DNA from: Hydrogenophaga sp. RAC07
GTDB taxonomy: Bacteria; Pseudomonadota; Gammaproteobacteria; Burkholderiales; Burkholderiaceae_C
Length of the DNA: 64,000 nt
Reading direction: 5' to 3'
NCBI RefSeq assembly: GCF_001713375.1
Contig: NZ_CP016449.1
Location: forward strand, 3,348,001-3,412,000
The translations under genes and the position numbers were made by a program. Below the pieces are notes generated by a model, which was not told where the DNA came from, searched no databases, and saw nothing but the letters and a program-made list of their open reading frames with translations. Below, one piece after another: positions 44,391 to 52,692 of the stretch; position 1 is the first letter of the stretch, and each line of letters starts with the position of its first letter.

Positions 44391-44534
44391 CGTCGGTCTT
44401 TCAGAAACGGGGTTGAACAACGGGATGGGCACAGGGCGCATTCTGGCCGCTGCGGAACTGGCCACGCCCAAGCGTTCGGCCTATGCTCGCAGACCCGGCC
44501 CCCACACCGGTCGAGCCGGGTGAAAGGACTGCAC

Positions 44535-44930
44535 ATGTTGACCCATGCATCCGTCACGACCATGCTGCCTGTCATCGACATGGCACGCGCCCGCGCCTTC
44601 TACGAGGGCTGCCTCGGCCTCCAGCCCGGTGGCCTCAAGCCCGACGGCAAGTTCGTCTATGCGGTGGGGGGCAGCACGCTGGCCCTGTTCCCCAAGCCCG
44701 AGGGCACCCGGGCCGACCACACGGCGATCAGTTTCCAGGTGGCCGACATCGCCGCCAGCATCGCCGAACTCCAGCGCGCGGGTGTGGTCTTCGAGAACTA
44801 CGACTTTCCGGGCCTGAAGACGATCGACCACGTGTGTGTGCTGGGCTCGGAGAAGGCGGCCTGGTTCAAGGACACCGAAGGCAATTACCTCTGCCTGCAC
44901 GAAGACCTGGCACCGGACGCGACGCGCTGA
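44535..44930 (+). CDS. VOC-family (glyoxalase-like) protein
   Basis: This 131-residue protein is a vicinal-oxygen-chelate fold of two beta-alpha-beta-beta-beta units: THASVTTMLPVIDMARARAFYEGCLGLQP (landmark MARARAFYEGCLGL) and DHTAISFQVADIAASIAELQ, then WFKDTEGNYLCLHED. The first metal histidine of true glyoxalase I (near HT in KYLHT) is not at the same place, so a role in methylglyoxal removal is unlikely; binding, resistance or dioxygenase-like roles are possible. The ATG at 44535 has AAAGGA upstream. It converges with the MFS gene, 12 bases apart. Confidence 0.8.
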   Translation: MLTHASVTTMLPVIDMARARAFYEGCLGLQPGGLKPDGKFVYAVGGSTLALFPKPEGTRADHTAISFQVADIAASIAELQRAGVVFENYDFPGLKTIDHVCVLGSEKAAWFKDTEGNYLCLHEDLAPDATR

Positions 44931-44942
44931 AGCCACACGGTC

Positions 44943-46523
44943 TCAGCGCTCCGCGATGTAGTGCGACATGGTCGCGCTCTCGCCCTCGGCGAGAAACGCG
45001 CGGATCTCGGTTTCCAGCGCGCGGTCGGCCACGGTGGCGCGGGCGCGCTGGTGCAGGTAGTCGGCCCACGAAGCGACGATGAAGCGCTCCACGTAGCGCG
45101 AAGGCTCGCCCAGGTCGCGGTAGACGCGCCAGAAGCTCGCGCCGTCGCGCCGGCGCGGCGCTTTCATGCGGGCGATGGTGTCCAGAAACGCCTGGTCCAC
45201 CCCGGGCCGGATGCGGTAGCCCACTTCCACCGCCACCGGGCCGGCCGCCGGGCTGGGTTCGTCCACCACAAACAGCTCGTCCCACGGCGTGCCCTGCGTC
45301 ACCTCGTGCAGCCCACCCATGCGCAGCGGAAACGGCCGCACCAGCAGCAGGCCGGCAGCCATCACCACGCCCGCGGCCACCAGCGCGGCGGTGAGGCCGG
45401 CGATGTCGGACACCGCGCCCCAGAAGGCCGAGCCGATGGCGAACGCGCCGAGCGCCGAGACGATGTGCAGCGCCACGGCCCGCGAGCGCACCCAGGGCGG
45501 CGCGCTGGCCTGGGTGGCGGTGTTGAAGGTGGACATGGTGGCCATCCAGGCGGCACCACCAAAGGCCATGGCGATGTAGACCACCCAGGGCACCCGCACC
45601 CACGCGGCCAGCAGCATGACCACGGCAAACACCGCGCAGCTGAGCGACACGATGGCGTCCAGCGCAAAGCGCGCACGCAGCCGGCCAATGACCAGACCGG
45701 AGGCCACCGCACCCGTGCCCAGGCAACCCATGAGCAGACCAAAGCCTTCGGCGCCGGTGCCCAGCTGGCGCTGCGCGATCACCGGCAGCAGTGCCCACAG
45801 CGCCGAGCCGGCTGCGCTGAACGCCATGACCCGCACCAGCTGCGCCAGGATGATGCGCGAGTGCCAAGCAAAGCGCAGGCCGCTCAGCGTGCCGCCCCAC
45901 AGGCGCTCGGGCGGCAGGCTCGACGGCGGGTGCGCGCGCGGCGGCCAGCGGCGGATGGACTCCCACATCACCAGCGTGGTGAACACCGTGACCACGAACA
46001 CCCAGCCCGCGCCCAGCCGCGCGAACAGCAAACCGGCCAGCGTGGGGCCGATGGCGCGCGCGGCGTTGTAGGCGATGCCGATGGCGGTGATGGCTTGCGG
46101 CCACTCCTCGCGCGGCACCGGGTCGACCACCGAGGAATTCCACGCCGGCGTGAGCACCGCCGTGCAGCAACCGCACACAAACACCAGAAACAGCACCGAA
46201 CCCGGCCCGCCCCAGCCGCCCAGCACCAGCGCCGCCAACAAAGCGCAAGCCGCGACCTGGGCGATGAGCGCGCCCGAGATCAGGCGCCGGCGGTCGGTGG
46301 TGTCGGCCAGCACCCCGGCGGGCAAGGCCAGCAGGAACATGGGCAGGAACACCGCCGTTTGCACCAGTGCGGCCAGAAACGACGAACCGGTGAGCTCCAC
46401 CATGAGCCAGGCCGCCGCCATGGTCTGCATGCCGGCGCCAATGAAGAAGATGGCGCCGCAAATCCACAAACCGCGAAAGGCGGGTTGGCGCAGGGGGCTC
46501 CAGATGGAGGAGGCGGTGGTCAT
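44943..46523 (-). CDS. MFS exporter (TMS/EntS-like) with extra C-terminal domain
   Basis: This 526-residue protein has about 12 membrane helices in its first 415 residues, with the MFS_3 (EntS-like) look: FRGLWICGAIFFIGAGMQTMAAAWLMVEL and ALPAGVLADTTDRRRLI (landmark LADTTDRRRLI). The last 105 residues are soluble: VAVEVGYRIRPGVDQAFLDTI and GEPSRYVERFIVASWADYLHQ resemble an antibiotic-biosynthesis-monooxygenase (ABM) domain. Fusions of this kind are known in Burkholderiales. It may export a siderophore or small hydrophobic compound. The ATG at 46523 is inferred; no close operon partner is present. Confidence 0.82.
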   Translation of the reverse strand: MTTASSIWSPLRQPAFRGLWICGAIFFIGAGMQTMAAAWLMVELTGSSFLAALVQTAVFLPMFLLALPAGVLADTTDRRRLISGALIAQVAACALLAALVLGGWGGPGSVLFLVFVCGCCTAVLTPAWNSSVVDPVPREEWPQAITAIGIAYNAARAIGPTLAGLLFARLGAGWVFVVTVFTTLVMWESIRRWPPRAHPPSSLPPERLWGGTLSGLRFAWHSRIILAQLVRVMAFSAAGSALWALLPVIAQRQLGTGAEGFGLLMGCLGTGAVASGLVIGRLRARFALDAIVSLSCAVFAVVMLLAAWVRVPWVVYIAMAFGGAAWMATMSTFNTATQASAPPWVRSRAVALHIVSALGAFAIGSAFWGAVSDIAGLTAALVAAGVVMAAGLLLVRPFPLRMGGLHEVTQGTPWDELFVVDEPSPAAGPVAVEVGYRIRPGVDQAFLDTIARMKAPRRRDGASFWRVYRDLGEPSRYVERFIVASWADYLHQRARATVADRALETEIRAFLAEGESATMSHYIAER

Positions 46524-46646
46524 GGGCCATTATTCCCCAGCCAACAGCCGCTTTTGTCGCGCTGGCGGCATTCAGGTGTCGAATCCCTTATGAATCAAGG
46601 AAAGAATATCTGCCTGTCTGGCCGATTGAAATTCGACCGGCAATAA

Positions 46647-46670
46647 AAAAGCAGCCCGAAGGCTGCTTTT
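46647..46670 (-). terminator. Bidirectional terminator between PEP-CTERM and MFS genes
   Basis: AAAAGCAGCC (46647-46656) and GGCTGCTTTT (46661-46670) form a stem with a CGAA loop, flanked by A and T runs. On the minus strand it is followed by TTTTTT and ends the PEP-CTERM gene's transcript about 42 bases after the stop codon. Confidence 0.9.
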
Positions 46671-46711
46671 CAATTCAACCGGATTGCAATCTTGAATTGC
46701 AATCCAGGGAA

Positions 46712-47434
46712 TCAGGACTTGCGGCGGCGAATCGCGCCCAGACCCAACAGGGCAATACCGGCCAATGCCAGGGTACCGGGTTCTGGAACAACGCTGACCA
46801 TGTCGACCTGGGCGTCCAGATCACCCATCTGTCCACCATTGATCTGCAACTCCAGGGCACCGACATCTGCGAAATTGGCACCGATGAAATCGGAGAAGTT
46901 GAAGATGTAGCTGCCGGCACCGGTGGCCGTGAGCATCAGCGAGGACATGCTGTACACGTTGTCGTTCATCACGTCGCTCCAGACGAAGAACGTCAGGGGC
47001 AGACCGGCGTCGGCACGGATCAGGTCCACTTTGAACGAAGTGCCGAAAGCCGTCAGGTCCAGGCCGCCCAGGCCATCGATGTCGATGGCGCCGCCGGTGC
47101 TGATGCCGTCCCAACGCACGGTGCCAAAGCCGTTCTGGCCCGACTGTTCGTTGTAGCTCAGCGTGCCGCCGTCACCACCCAAGAAGACGTTGGCGCTGAC
47201 GCCAGCGTTCGGATCGGCTGCCACGTTGCCTTGCTTGGAAACGTACACATCACGGAAGCTGCCCAGGATGTCGCCACCGCCGACCTGCGCAGCGGAAACC
47301 GTGTTGCCGTCGGTGAGTTTGTCGCTGATCTCCATGCCTTGGGGCACGGTGAAGCTGTCGATCACAAGCGCGTGGGCGCCGCCGAAAGACAGGGCCAGAA
47401 CTGCAGCAGCAGCGATTTTGGAAAGTTTGATCAT
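46712..47434 (-). CDS. PEP-CTERM sorting-domain protein
   Basis: This 240-residue exported protein has a signal peptide (MIKLSKIAAAAVLALSFGGAHA) and the C-terminal PEP-CTERM signal VPEPGTLALAGIALLGLGAIRRRKS (landmarks VPEPGTLALAG and LGAIRRRKS), which is cut and processed by exosortase. The body is a Gly/Asp-rich beta-type domain. Proteins of this kind belong to the extracellular matrix or floc. No exosortase gene is in the window. The ATG at 47434 was chosen for the signal peptide. A near-consensus sigma-54 promoter lies upstream. Confidence 0.92.
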   Translation of the reverse strand: MIKLSKIAAAAVLALSFGGAHALVIDSFTVPQGMEISDKLTDGNTVSAAQVGGGDILGSFRDVYVSKQGNVAADPNAGVSANVFLGGDGGTLSYNEQSGQNGFGTVRWDGISTGGAIDIDGLGGLDLTAFGTSFKVDLIRADAGLPLTFFVWSDVMNDNVYSMSSLMLTATGAGSYIFNFSDFIGANFADVGALELQINGGQMGDLDAQVDMVSVVPEPGTLALAGIALLGLGAIRRRKS

Positions 47435-47509
47435 GGGGTTGTTCCGTTGGATTTGGGAGAAGGTCAGGGGGTTTCTGGATATCAAATTCCCCCGACTGGT
47501 ACCACCGTA

Positions 47510-47525
47510 CGCAGTTAGCGTGCCA
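47510..47525 (-). promoter_or_regulatory. Sigma-54 promoter of the PEP-CTERM gene
   Basis: On the minus strand TGGCACG-CTAA-CTGCG carries the invariant GG (-24) and GC (-12) at the right 10-base separation and matches the sigma-54 consensus TGGCACG-N4-TTGC at all core positions but one. The start lies about 65 bases before the ATG. PEP-CTERM genes in other Betaproteobacteria are controlled by RpoN with the PrsK-PrsR system. Confidence 0.72.
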
Positions 47526-47553
47526 GACACCGAATCCTTCTATGTACCAACGA

Positions 47554-47605
47554 CTTGACAAATTGGGCCGGAATTGCCCGGTTCAATTTTGTCAGAAGTG
47601 TCAAG
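47554..47605. promoter_or_regulatory. Extended dyad upstream of the sigma-54 promoter
   Basis: CTTGACA (47554-47560) pairs with TGTCAAG (47599-47605). Inside it GACAAATTG (47557-47565) pairs with CAATTTTGTC (47584-47593, one bulge) and GGGC with GCCC. The element sits 30-80 bases upstream of the -24 box on the minus strand, where an enhancer-binding protein would act. Confidence 0.5.
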
Positions 47606-47667
47606 TTTCCCGACATCGATTAATGTGCGTTGGCGCACATTCAATTGCCCAACAGCCCCGCAAGCCT

Positions 47668-48297
47668 TCAGACAATGCCATTTCGAATGGCGTACACGGT
47701 CAATTCCGCGTTGTTGGCCAGGTGCAGTTTTTCCAGCACGCGGGCGCGGTACACGCTCACCGTCTTGGGGCTGAGCATGAGTTCTTCGGCGATGTCCGAG
47801 AGCTTCTTGCCCGAGGCGATCTTCTGCAGGGTCTGCAGTTCGCGCTCCGACAGGCTGGCGTGCAGCTCTTCGCTCTCGGGCGCGTGCAGGTTGTCCACCA
47901 GCATCTGCGCCACCTCGGCCGTCACGTACTTGCGGCCCTGCATCACGGTGCGGATGGCGGCCACCAGCTCGGCCGGCTCGCCCGCCTTGTTGAGGTAACC
48001 GCGTGCCCCCGCCCGCAGGCAGCGGATGGCGTACTGGTCTTCCGGGTACATGGACACCACCAGCGTCTTCGCGGTGGAGCCCTCTTCCTTCAGCGCGGCC
48101 AGCACCTCCAGCCCGCCGCGCCCGGGCATGTTGAGGTCGAGCACGAGCACGTCGCACTCGGTCTTGCGCATGGCTTCGCGCAGTTCGGGGTAGCTGCCCG
48201 CTTCGCCCACCACCTGGATGTCGGTGGCCTCCGAGATGGTGTCGCGGATCCCGCGTCGCACCACCGCGTGGTCGTCACACAAAATCACCTTGATCAT
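47668..48297 (-). CDS. NarL/FixJ-type response regulator
   Basis: This 209-residue two-component regulator has a receiver (residues 1-120) with acidic pocket CDDH at 7-10 and acceptor D54 in LVLDLNMPG, and a LuxR-type helix-turn-helix (about 145-205) seen in SERELQTLQKIASGKKLSDIAEELMLSPKTVSVYRARVLEKL (landmarks LSDIAEELMLSPKTVSVYRA and LSERELQTLQ). It overlaps the adjacent kinase gene by 23 bases, so the pair is translationally coupled. Target genes are unknown. Confidence 0.92.
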   Translation of the reverse strand: MIKVILCDDHAVVRRGIRDTISEATDIQVVGEAGSYPELREAMRKTECDVLVLDLNMPGRGGLEVLAALKEEGSTAKTLVVSMYPEDQYAIRCLRAGARGYLNKAGEPAELVAAIRTVMQGRKYVTAEVAQMLVDNLHAPESEELHASLSERELQTLQKIASGKKLSDIAEELMLSPKTVSVYRARVLEKLHLANNAELTVYAIRNGIV

Positions 48298-49414
48298 GGG
48301 CTTCCTCGGCGGCTTTCACCGCGCTGTCCGGTTTGTTGGGTGATGTCAGGGGCACCGACAGAATGACCGATGTGCCCCGGGGAGAAGTGCTCACGTCGAG
48401 CCAGCCGTCCACCTTGGCGGCACGCTCACGCAGGCCCAGCAGCCCGAACGATTTGGTCTTGCGCAAGGCGTCCGGGCCCATGCCCTGGCCGTTGTCGGTG
48501 ACTTCCAGCGTCAACACGCCTTCGCCGTCGCTCAGGTCGATCTCGACCGCGGTGGCCCGGGTGTGTTTGGCAATGTTGGTGAGGGCTTCCTGCGCCGTGC
48601 GGTAGGCCACCAGCTGCACGTCCATGGGCACATCGATCTGGTCGGACGACCGGCGGATGGTCACCCGCAGGCCGCTGCGGCGCTCGAAGCCGCCGGCCAG
48701 CCACTGCACGGCGGCCACCAGGCCCTGGTCGAGGATGGGCGGGCGCAGGTTCATCATGATGCGCTGGCTCGCGCCCAGGGCGTGCTGCAGCATTTCCATG
48801 GCGGTGCCCACGTGCTGGAGCACGTCGGGGTCGGTTTCGTGCCGACCGACCCAGGCCAGGTCGAGCTTCACGGCGGCCAGTGCGCCACCGATGTCGTCGT
48901 GGATCTCGCGGGCGATGTCGGCGCGTTCCTGTTCGATGCTGGTCTGCAGGTGCTCGGCCAGCTCGGCCAGACGGCGGCGCGACTCGGCCAGCTCTTCGGC
49001 GGCGCGCGCGCGTTCGCGTCGGGTCTGCGAGACCTCGATCGCACGTTCGATCACGTGCGAGAGCCGGTGCATGCTGTCCTTGAGCAAGTAATCACTCACG
49101 CCACGGTGCATCGCGTCCACCGCCGCCGTCTCGCCGATGGCGCCCGAGAGGATGACAAACGGAATCTCGATGTTCATCTCGCGCACCACGTCCCAGGCGT
49201 CCATGCCGGTGAAGCCGGGCAGGTGGTAGTCGGCCAGCACCACGTCGAAACGACCGGTGAGCAGTTCGCGCTTGAAATCATCAATCGTGTCGACCAGCAC
49301 CACCTCGCTGGGCAGCTTGCTGCGCTGCAGGGCGAACTTCACCAGCGCGTGGTCGACCCGCGAGTCTTCCAGATGCAGGATGTGAACCGGGGGTTTGTCG
49401 AGGTTCTCGGACAT
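48275..49414 (-). CDS. Soluble sensor kinase with N-terminal receiver (HisKA_3 type)
   Basis: This 379-residue protein has no membrane segment. A receiver domain (residues 9-125, acceptor D62 in LADYHLPGFTG) is followed by a coiled coil and a HisKA_3 dimerisation domain with the phospho-histidine H172 in REIHDDIGGALAAVKLD. HATPase_c motifs are EALTNIAKH (N box), TDNGQGMG (G1) and GLLGLRER (G2). It is the partner of the NarL-type regulator with which it overlaps. The receiver-first order suggests that another kinase feeds it. The ATG at 49414 was chosen because an ATG at 49486 would add 24 unlikely residues. Confidence 0.9.
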   Translation of the reverse strand: MSENLDKPPVHILHLEDSRVDHALVKFALQRSKLPSEVVLVDTIDDFKRELLTGRFDVVLADYHLPGFTGMDAWDVVREMNIEIPFVILSGAIGETAAVDAMHRGVSDYLLKDSMHRLSHVIERAIEVSQTRRERARAAEELAESRRRLAELAEHLQTSIEQERADIAREIHDDIGGALAAVKLDLAWVGRHETDPDVLQHVGTAMEMLQHALGASQRIMMNLRPPILDQGLVAAVQWLAGGFERRSGLRVTIRRSSDQIDVPMDVQLVAYRTAQEALTNIAKHTRATAVEIDLSDGEGVLTLEVTDNGQGMGPDALRKTKSFGLLGLRERAAKVDGWLDVSTSPRGTSVILSVPLTSPNKPDSAVKAAEEAHDQGDFV

Positions 49415-49501
49415 GCCTGTTTGGAATGTTGGGAAGGTGGTGGGCCGGTCTGCGCTGGCCGATGGTCGGCAGCGGCAGCCGGGCAACCCGGGAAATGGCG
49501 C

Positions 49502-49527
49502 TGAATTTGGCCCGTTATCTGCCGATA
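49502..49527 (+). promoter_or_regulatory. Possible sigma-28 promoter of the CheZ-motif gene
   Basis: GCCGATA (49521-49527) is a perfect sigma-28 -10 core. Fourteen bases before it lies TGAAT, a poor -35 element. The same -10 with a good TCAAG occurs before cheY2. It is 46 bases upstream of the gene start. Confidence 0.4.
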
Positions 49528-49573
49528 CAGCTTCTTACAGACCTCGAAAATTGTACTGCCCACCCTATTCCAC

Positions 49574-50038
49574 ATGCCCTACACGAGCAACTCCATGGAC
49601 CACCTGACGATGCAGCATGCCCCGCCGTGCGTCTCCCTGCCCGTGAATCTGGTGGCCAACCTTCAGGACGCACTGCTCATGGCCGTGACCGACCTGCAGC
49701 GCCTGGAAGGCCTGCTGGACCACGCCACCGCCAACCTCATGGAGCGCTTCGGCGCGACCAACGCGGCCCTGGGCACATTGCCCGAGGAACACCAGGAAGA
49801 ATTGGGCCCCATCCGCACCAACCTGCACCAGGCCGTGACCGAACTCCAGTTCCACGACATGGCGACCCAGTTGATCGTGCACACCAGCAAGGTGCTGCAG
49901 AGCTGCGCCTGGCGCCTGGCCGAAGAGGCCATGGAGCCCGAAGAGGGCGAGATACCGCTGGGCCTGGACCCCATGCCCGAGCGTCCCAGCCCGGTGACAC
50001 AGAGCGAGATGGACGCCGGCTCCATCGACCTGTTCTGA
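49574..50038 (+). CDS. Small CheZ-motif protein (putative CheY phosphatase)
   Basis: This 154-residue protein is mostly helical and acidic. Residues 90-110, ELQFHDMATQLIVHTSKVL, place an aspartate and a glutamine as D95 and Q99, the D-x3-Q spacing of CheZ (D133-Q137 in the CheZ at 13183-13794). The CheZ C-terminal docking tail is not obvious; the end reads EMDAGSIDLF, similar to the ending of CheD (GGSVDLF). It precedes cheY2 by 66 bases and may act on it. The ATG is uncertain because no strong ribosome-binding site lies upstream; 49595 is an alternative. Other roles in the chemosensory array are possible. Confidence 0.65.
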   Translation: MPYTSNSMDHLTMQHAPPCVSLPVNLVANLQDALLMAVTDLQRLEGLLDHATANLMERFGATNAALGTLPEEHQEELGPIRTNLHQAVTELQFHDMATQLIVHTSKVLQSCAWRLAEEAMEPEEGEIPLGLDPMPERPSPVTQSEMDAGSIDLF

Positions 50039-50054
50039 GCAAACAGGCCCCGAT

Positions 50055-50080
50055 TCAAGACCCCCCGGTATCTGCCGATA
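50055..50080 (+). promoter_or_regulatory. Sigma-28 promoter of cheY2-cheA
   Basis: TCAAG (50055-50059), 14 bases, then GCCGATA (50074-50080). Both elements match the consensus seen at the flagellins and motA. It lies 25 bases before cheY2 and so can drive cheY2-cheA-cheR-cheD-cheB. Confidence 0.7.
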
Positions 50081-50104
50081 TTTGACTGAAACACGGAGTT
50101 AGCC

Positions 50105-50467
50105 ATGCGATCCATTCTTGCCGTCGACGATTCGGCTTCCATGCGAAAAATGGTGGCGTTCACCCTCACCGGAGCGGGCTACCACGTGGTCGAGGCGGTG
50201 GACGGGCAGGATGCTTTCGACAAAGCGCAGACCCACAGCATCGACCTGGTGCTGACCGACCAGAACATGCCCAACATGGACGGGCTGAGCCTCACGCGCA
50301 AGCTGCGCGAGCACCCCAAATTCAAGACCACGCCCATCCTGATCCTGACCACCGAGTCCAGCGACCAGATGAAGCAGGCCGGCCGCAGCGCGGGCGCCAC
50401 CGGCTGGTTGGTCAAACCCTTCGATCCCGCCCGGTTGATCGAAGTCATCCAAAAAGTCATTCGTTAA
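50105..50467 (+). CDS. cheY: Chemotaxis response regulator CheY (copy 2)
   Basis: This 120-residue single-domain receiver has the acidic pair DD at 8-9, acceptor D52 in LTDQNMPNMDG, T in LTTES and lysine in LVKPFD. It is distinct from cheY1 at 13807-14193 and is encoded immediately upstream of cheA, with a 40-base gap. It may serve the array made by this cluster or act as a phosphate sink. The ATG has GGAG upstream (CACGGAGTTAGCC). Confidence 0.92.
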   Translation: MRSILAVDDSASMRKMVAFTLTGAGYHVVEAVDGQDAFDKAQTHSIDLVLTDQNMPNMDGLSLTRKLREHPKFKTTPILILTTESSDQMKQAGRSAGATGWLVKPFDPARLIEVIQKVIR

Positions 50468-50507
50468 ACAATCGCGCGCCGCTCACCAGCAGCCAAGGAG
50501 ACCCCAC

Positions 50508-52631
50508 ATGGGTGAAATGATGAACGAAGGTCAAAGCCTGGCCAACGACATTGACCTGAGTCAGTTCTACCAGATCTTCTTTGAGGAAGCGGGCGAAAAC
50601 CTCGACCAGATGGAGCAGATGCTGCTCGCACTGGACGTGGAAAAAGCCGACGACGAAGAGCTCAACGCGATCTTCCGCTGCGCCCACTCGATCAAGGGCG
50701 GTGCCGCCACCTTCGGCTTTGCCGACGTGGCCGAACTCACGCACCAGATGGAGTCGCTGCTGGACAAGCTGCGCCGCCACGAACTCAACCCCACCGCCGC
50801 CATGGTGGACGTGCTGCTCGAATCCAGCGACGCGCTGCGCCTGCAACTTGCCCACCACCAGGGCCGCGGCAATGACACCCCCGCCACCGGCGACCTGGTC
50901 GCCCGCATCTACACGCTGGCCAACGGTGAAGAGGCCGCGGCCCCCGTTGCCGAAGCCGCTCCCGCACCGGTGGTGGCCGCCCCTGTGGTGGAGGCCCCCG
51001 CCGCCGCCCCGGCACGCGTGATCAACAAGCCCGTGGTCAAGGCCACCCGCGAACTGGAAATCCACATCGGCCCGGTGGACAACGTGGCACAAGCCGAGGG
51101 TGTGGCCGAACTCTTCCGCGACATCCCCGGCCTGGGCACCATCGAAGCCCTGCCCTGCGACCAGGCCAACAAGCGCGTTTACCGCGCCACCACCACCTCG
51201 TCCGATGCCGACCTGATGGACCTGTTCACCTTCCATGTGAGCAAGGAAGAGATCCGCATCGTGGATCTGGCTCCCGCCGCCGCCGAGGAAGAACCGGCCG
51301 CGCCCGTGCCGGCCGCCGGTCAGGACTTCGGCTTTTTCGACGGCGCACCCGGCGTGCCCGCCCATGCCGTGGCCGCTGCCCAGGCGGTGGTCAACGCGCC
51401 CGAACACACCACCAAAGCCGCGGCAGCGCCCAAGGCCGACGCCCGCGCCGCCGCACCTGCTGCCATGGAGTCGAGCACGCTGCGCGTCTCGGTCAGCAAG
51501 GTCGACCAGCTGATCAACCTGGTGGGCGAACTCGTGATCACCCAGGCCATGCTGGCGCAGAAGAGCCGAGAGCTCGACGACGGCGCCAACCAGCCGCTGC
51601 TGGCGGGTCTGGCCGACCTCGACCGCAACACCCGCGACCTGCAGGAAGCGGTGATGTCGATCCGCATGATCCCGATGTCGGTGGTGTTCAACCGTTTCCC
51701 GCGCATGTTGCGCGACCTCGCCACCAAGCTGGGCAAAAAGGTCGAGCTGGTCACGCACGGCGAAGCCACCGAACTCGACAAGGGCCTGGTGGAGAAGATC
51801 ACCGACCCGCTGACCCACCTGATCCGCAACAGCTGCGACCACGGCATTGAAATGCCCGACGAGCGCCGCGCCAAGGGCAAGTCCGAGCACGGCACCATCA
51901 CGCTGTCGGCCACACACGAAGGCGGCTCCATCCTGATCGAAGTGCGCGACGACGGCAAAGGCCTCAACCGCGACAAGCTGCTGAGCAAGGCGCGCGAGAA
52001 AGGCATTGACGCGCCCGACTCGATGACCGATGCCGAGGTCTGGGGCCTCATCTTCGCCCCCGGCTTCTCCACCGCCGACCAGGTGACCGATGTGTCCGGT
52101 CGCGGTGTGGGCATGGACGTGGTCAAGAAAAACATCGCCGCGCTCAACGGCACGGTGGAGATCGATTCCGCCGAAGGCTACGGCATGCGCGTCTCGGTGC
52201 GCTTGCCACTCACCCTGGCCATCATGGACGGCATGTCGGTGCGGGTGAGCGACGAGGTCTACATCCTGCCGCTGTCCAGCGTCATCGAATCCTTCCAGAT
52301 CAAGCCGACCGACATCAACACGCTGGCGCAAGGCGCCCAGGTGGTCAAGGTGCGCGACGAGTTCATGCCGGTGATCGAGCTGGAACGTGTGTTCCAGGTG
52401 CCGCGCTTCGAGCACAGCGGCGCCAGCCCGATCATGGTCGTGGTGGAAGCCGACGGCCAGCGCGTGGCGCTCATGGTCGACGAGTTGCTCGGCCAGCAGC
52501 AGGTGGTGATCAAGAACCTGGAATCGAACTACCGGCGCGTGCCCAACGTATCGGGCGCCACCATCCTCGGCGACGGCAAGGTCTCGCTGATCCTGGACAC
52601 CTCCAGCCTCGTGCGCCGCTCGCGGCACTGA
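50508..52631 (+). CDS. cheA: Chemotaxis sensor kinase CheA
   Basis: CheA (707 residues) autophosphorylates in response to receptor signals and passes phosphate to CheY and CheB. The HPt domain has H60 in IFRCAHSIKGGAATFGF. A P2-like region (about 182-250) lies within Ala/Pro-rich linkers. The dimerisation domain starts near residue 322 (STLRVSVSKVDQLINLVGELVITQ), the ATPase domain follows with LIRNSCDHGIEMP, RDDGKGL and SGRGVGMDVVK, and a CheW-like domain ends the protein. Length is typical. The ATG has AAGGAG upstream. No cheW gene follows, so CheW is encoded elsewhere. Confidence 0.97.
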   Translation: MGEMMNEGQSLANDIDLSQFYQIFFEEAGENLDQMEQMLLALDVEKADDEELNAIFRCAHSIKGGAATFGFADVAELTHQMESLLDKLRRHELNPTAAMVDVLLESSDALRLQLAHHQGRGNDTPATGDLVARIYTLANGEEAAAPVAEAAPAPVVAAPVVEAPAAAPARVINKPVVKATRELEIHIGPVDNVAQAEGVAELFRDIPGLGTIEALPCDQANKRVYRATTTSSDADLMDLFTFHVSKEEIRIVDLAPAAAEEEPAAPVPAAGQDFGFFDGAPGVPAHAVAAAQAVVNAPEHTTKAAAAPKADARAAAPAAMESSTLRVSVSKVDQLINLVGELVITQAMLAQKSRELDDGANQPLLAGLADLDRNTRDLQEAVMSIRMIPMSVVFNRFPRMLRDLATKLGKKVELVTHGEATELDKGLVEKITDPLTHLIRNSCDHGIEMPDERRAKGKSEHGTITLSATHEGGSILIEVRDDGKGLNRDKLLSKAREKGIDAPDSMTDAEVWGLIFAPGFSTADQVTDVSGRGVGMDVVKKNIAALNGTVEIDSAEGYGMRVSVRLPLTLAIMDGMSVRVSDEVYILPLSSVIESFQIKPTDINTLAQGAQVVKVRDEFMPVIELERVFQVPRFEHSGASPIMVVVEADGQRVALMVDELLGQQQVVIKNLESNYRRVPNVSGATILGDGKVSLILDTSSLVRRSRH

Positions 52632-52692
52632 AGCCTTTCAAGACAATCAGCGCGCCTGGCGCGCCCCAGTCCCCAACCGGTCAGGACACCCG

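Noticed and set aside
50457..52628. A 723-codon minus-strand frame antisense to cheA
   Set aside because: It is the shadow of cheA, with His/Gly/Val-rich composition and no recognisable motif.
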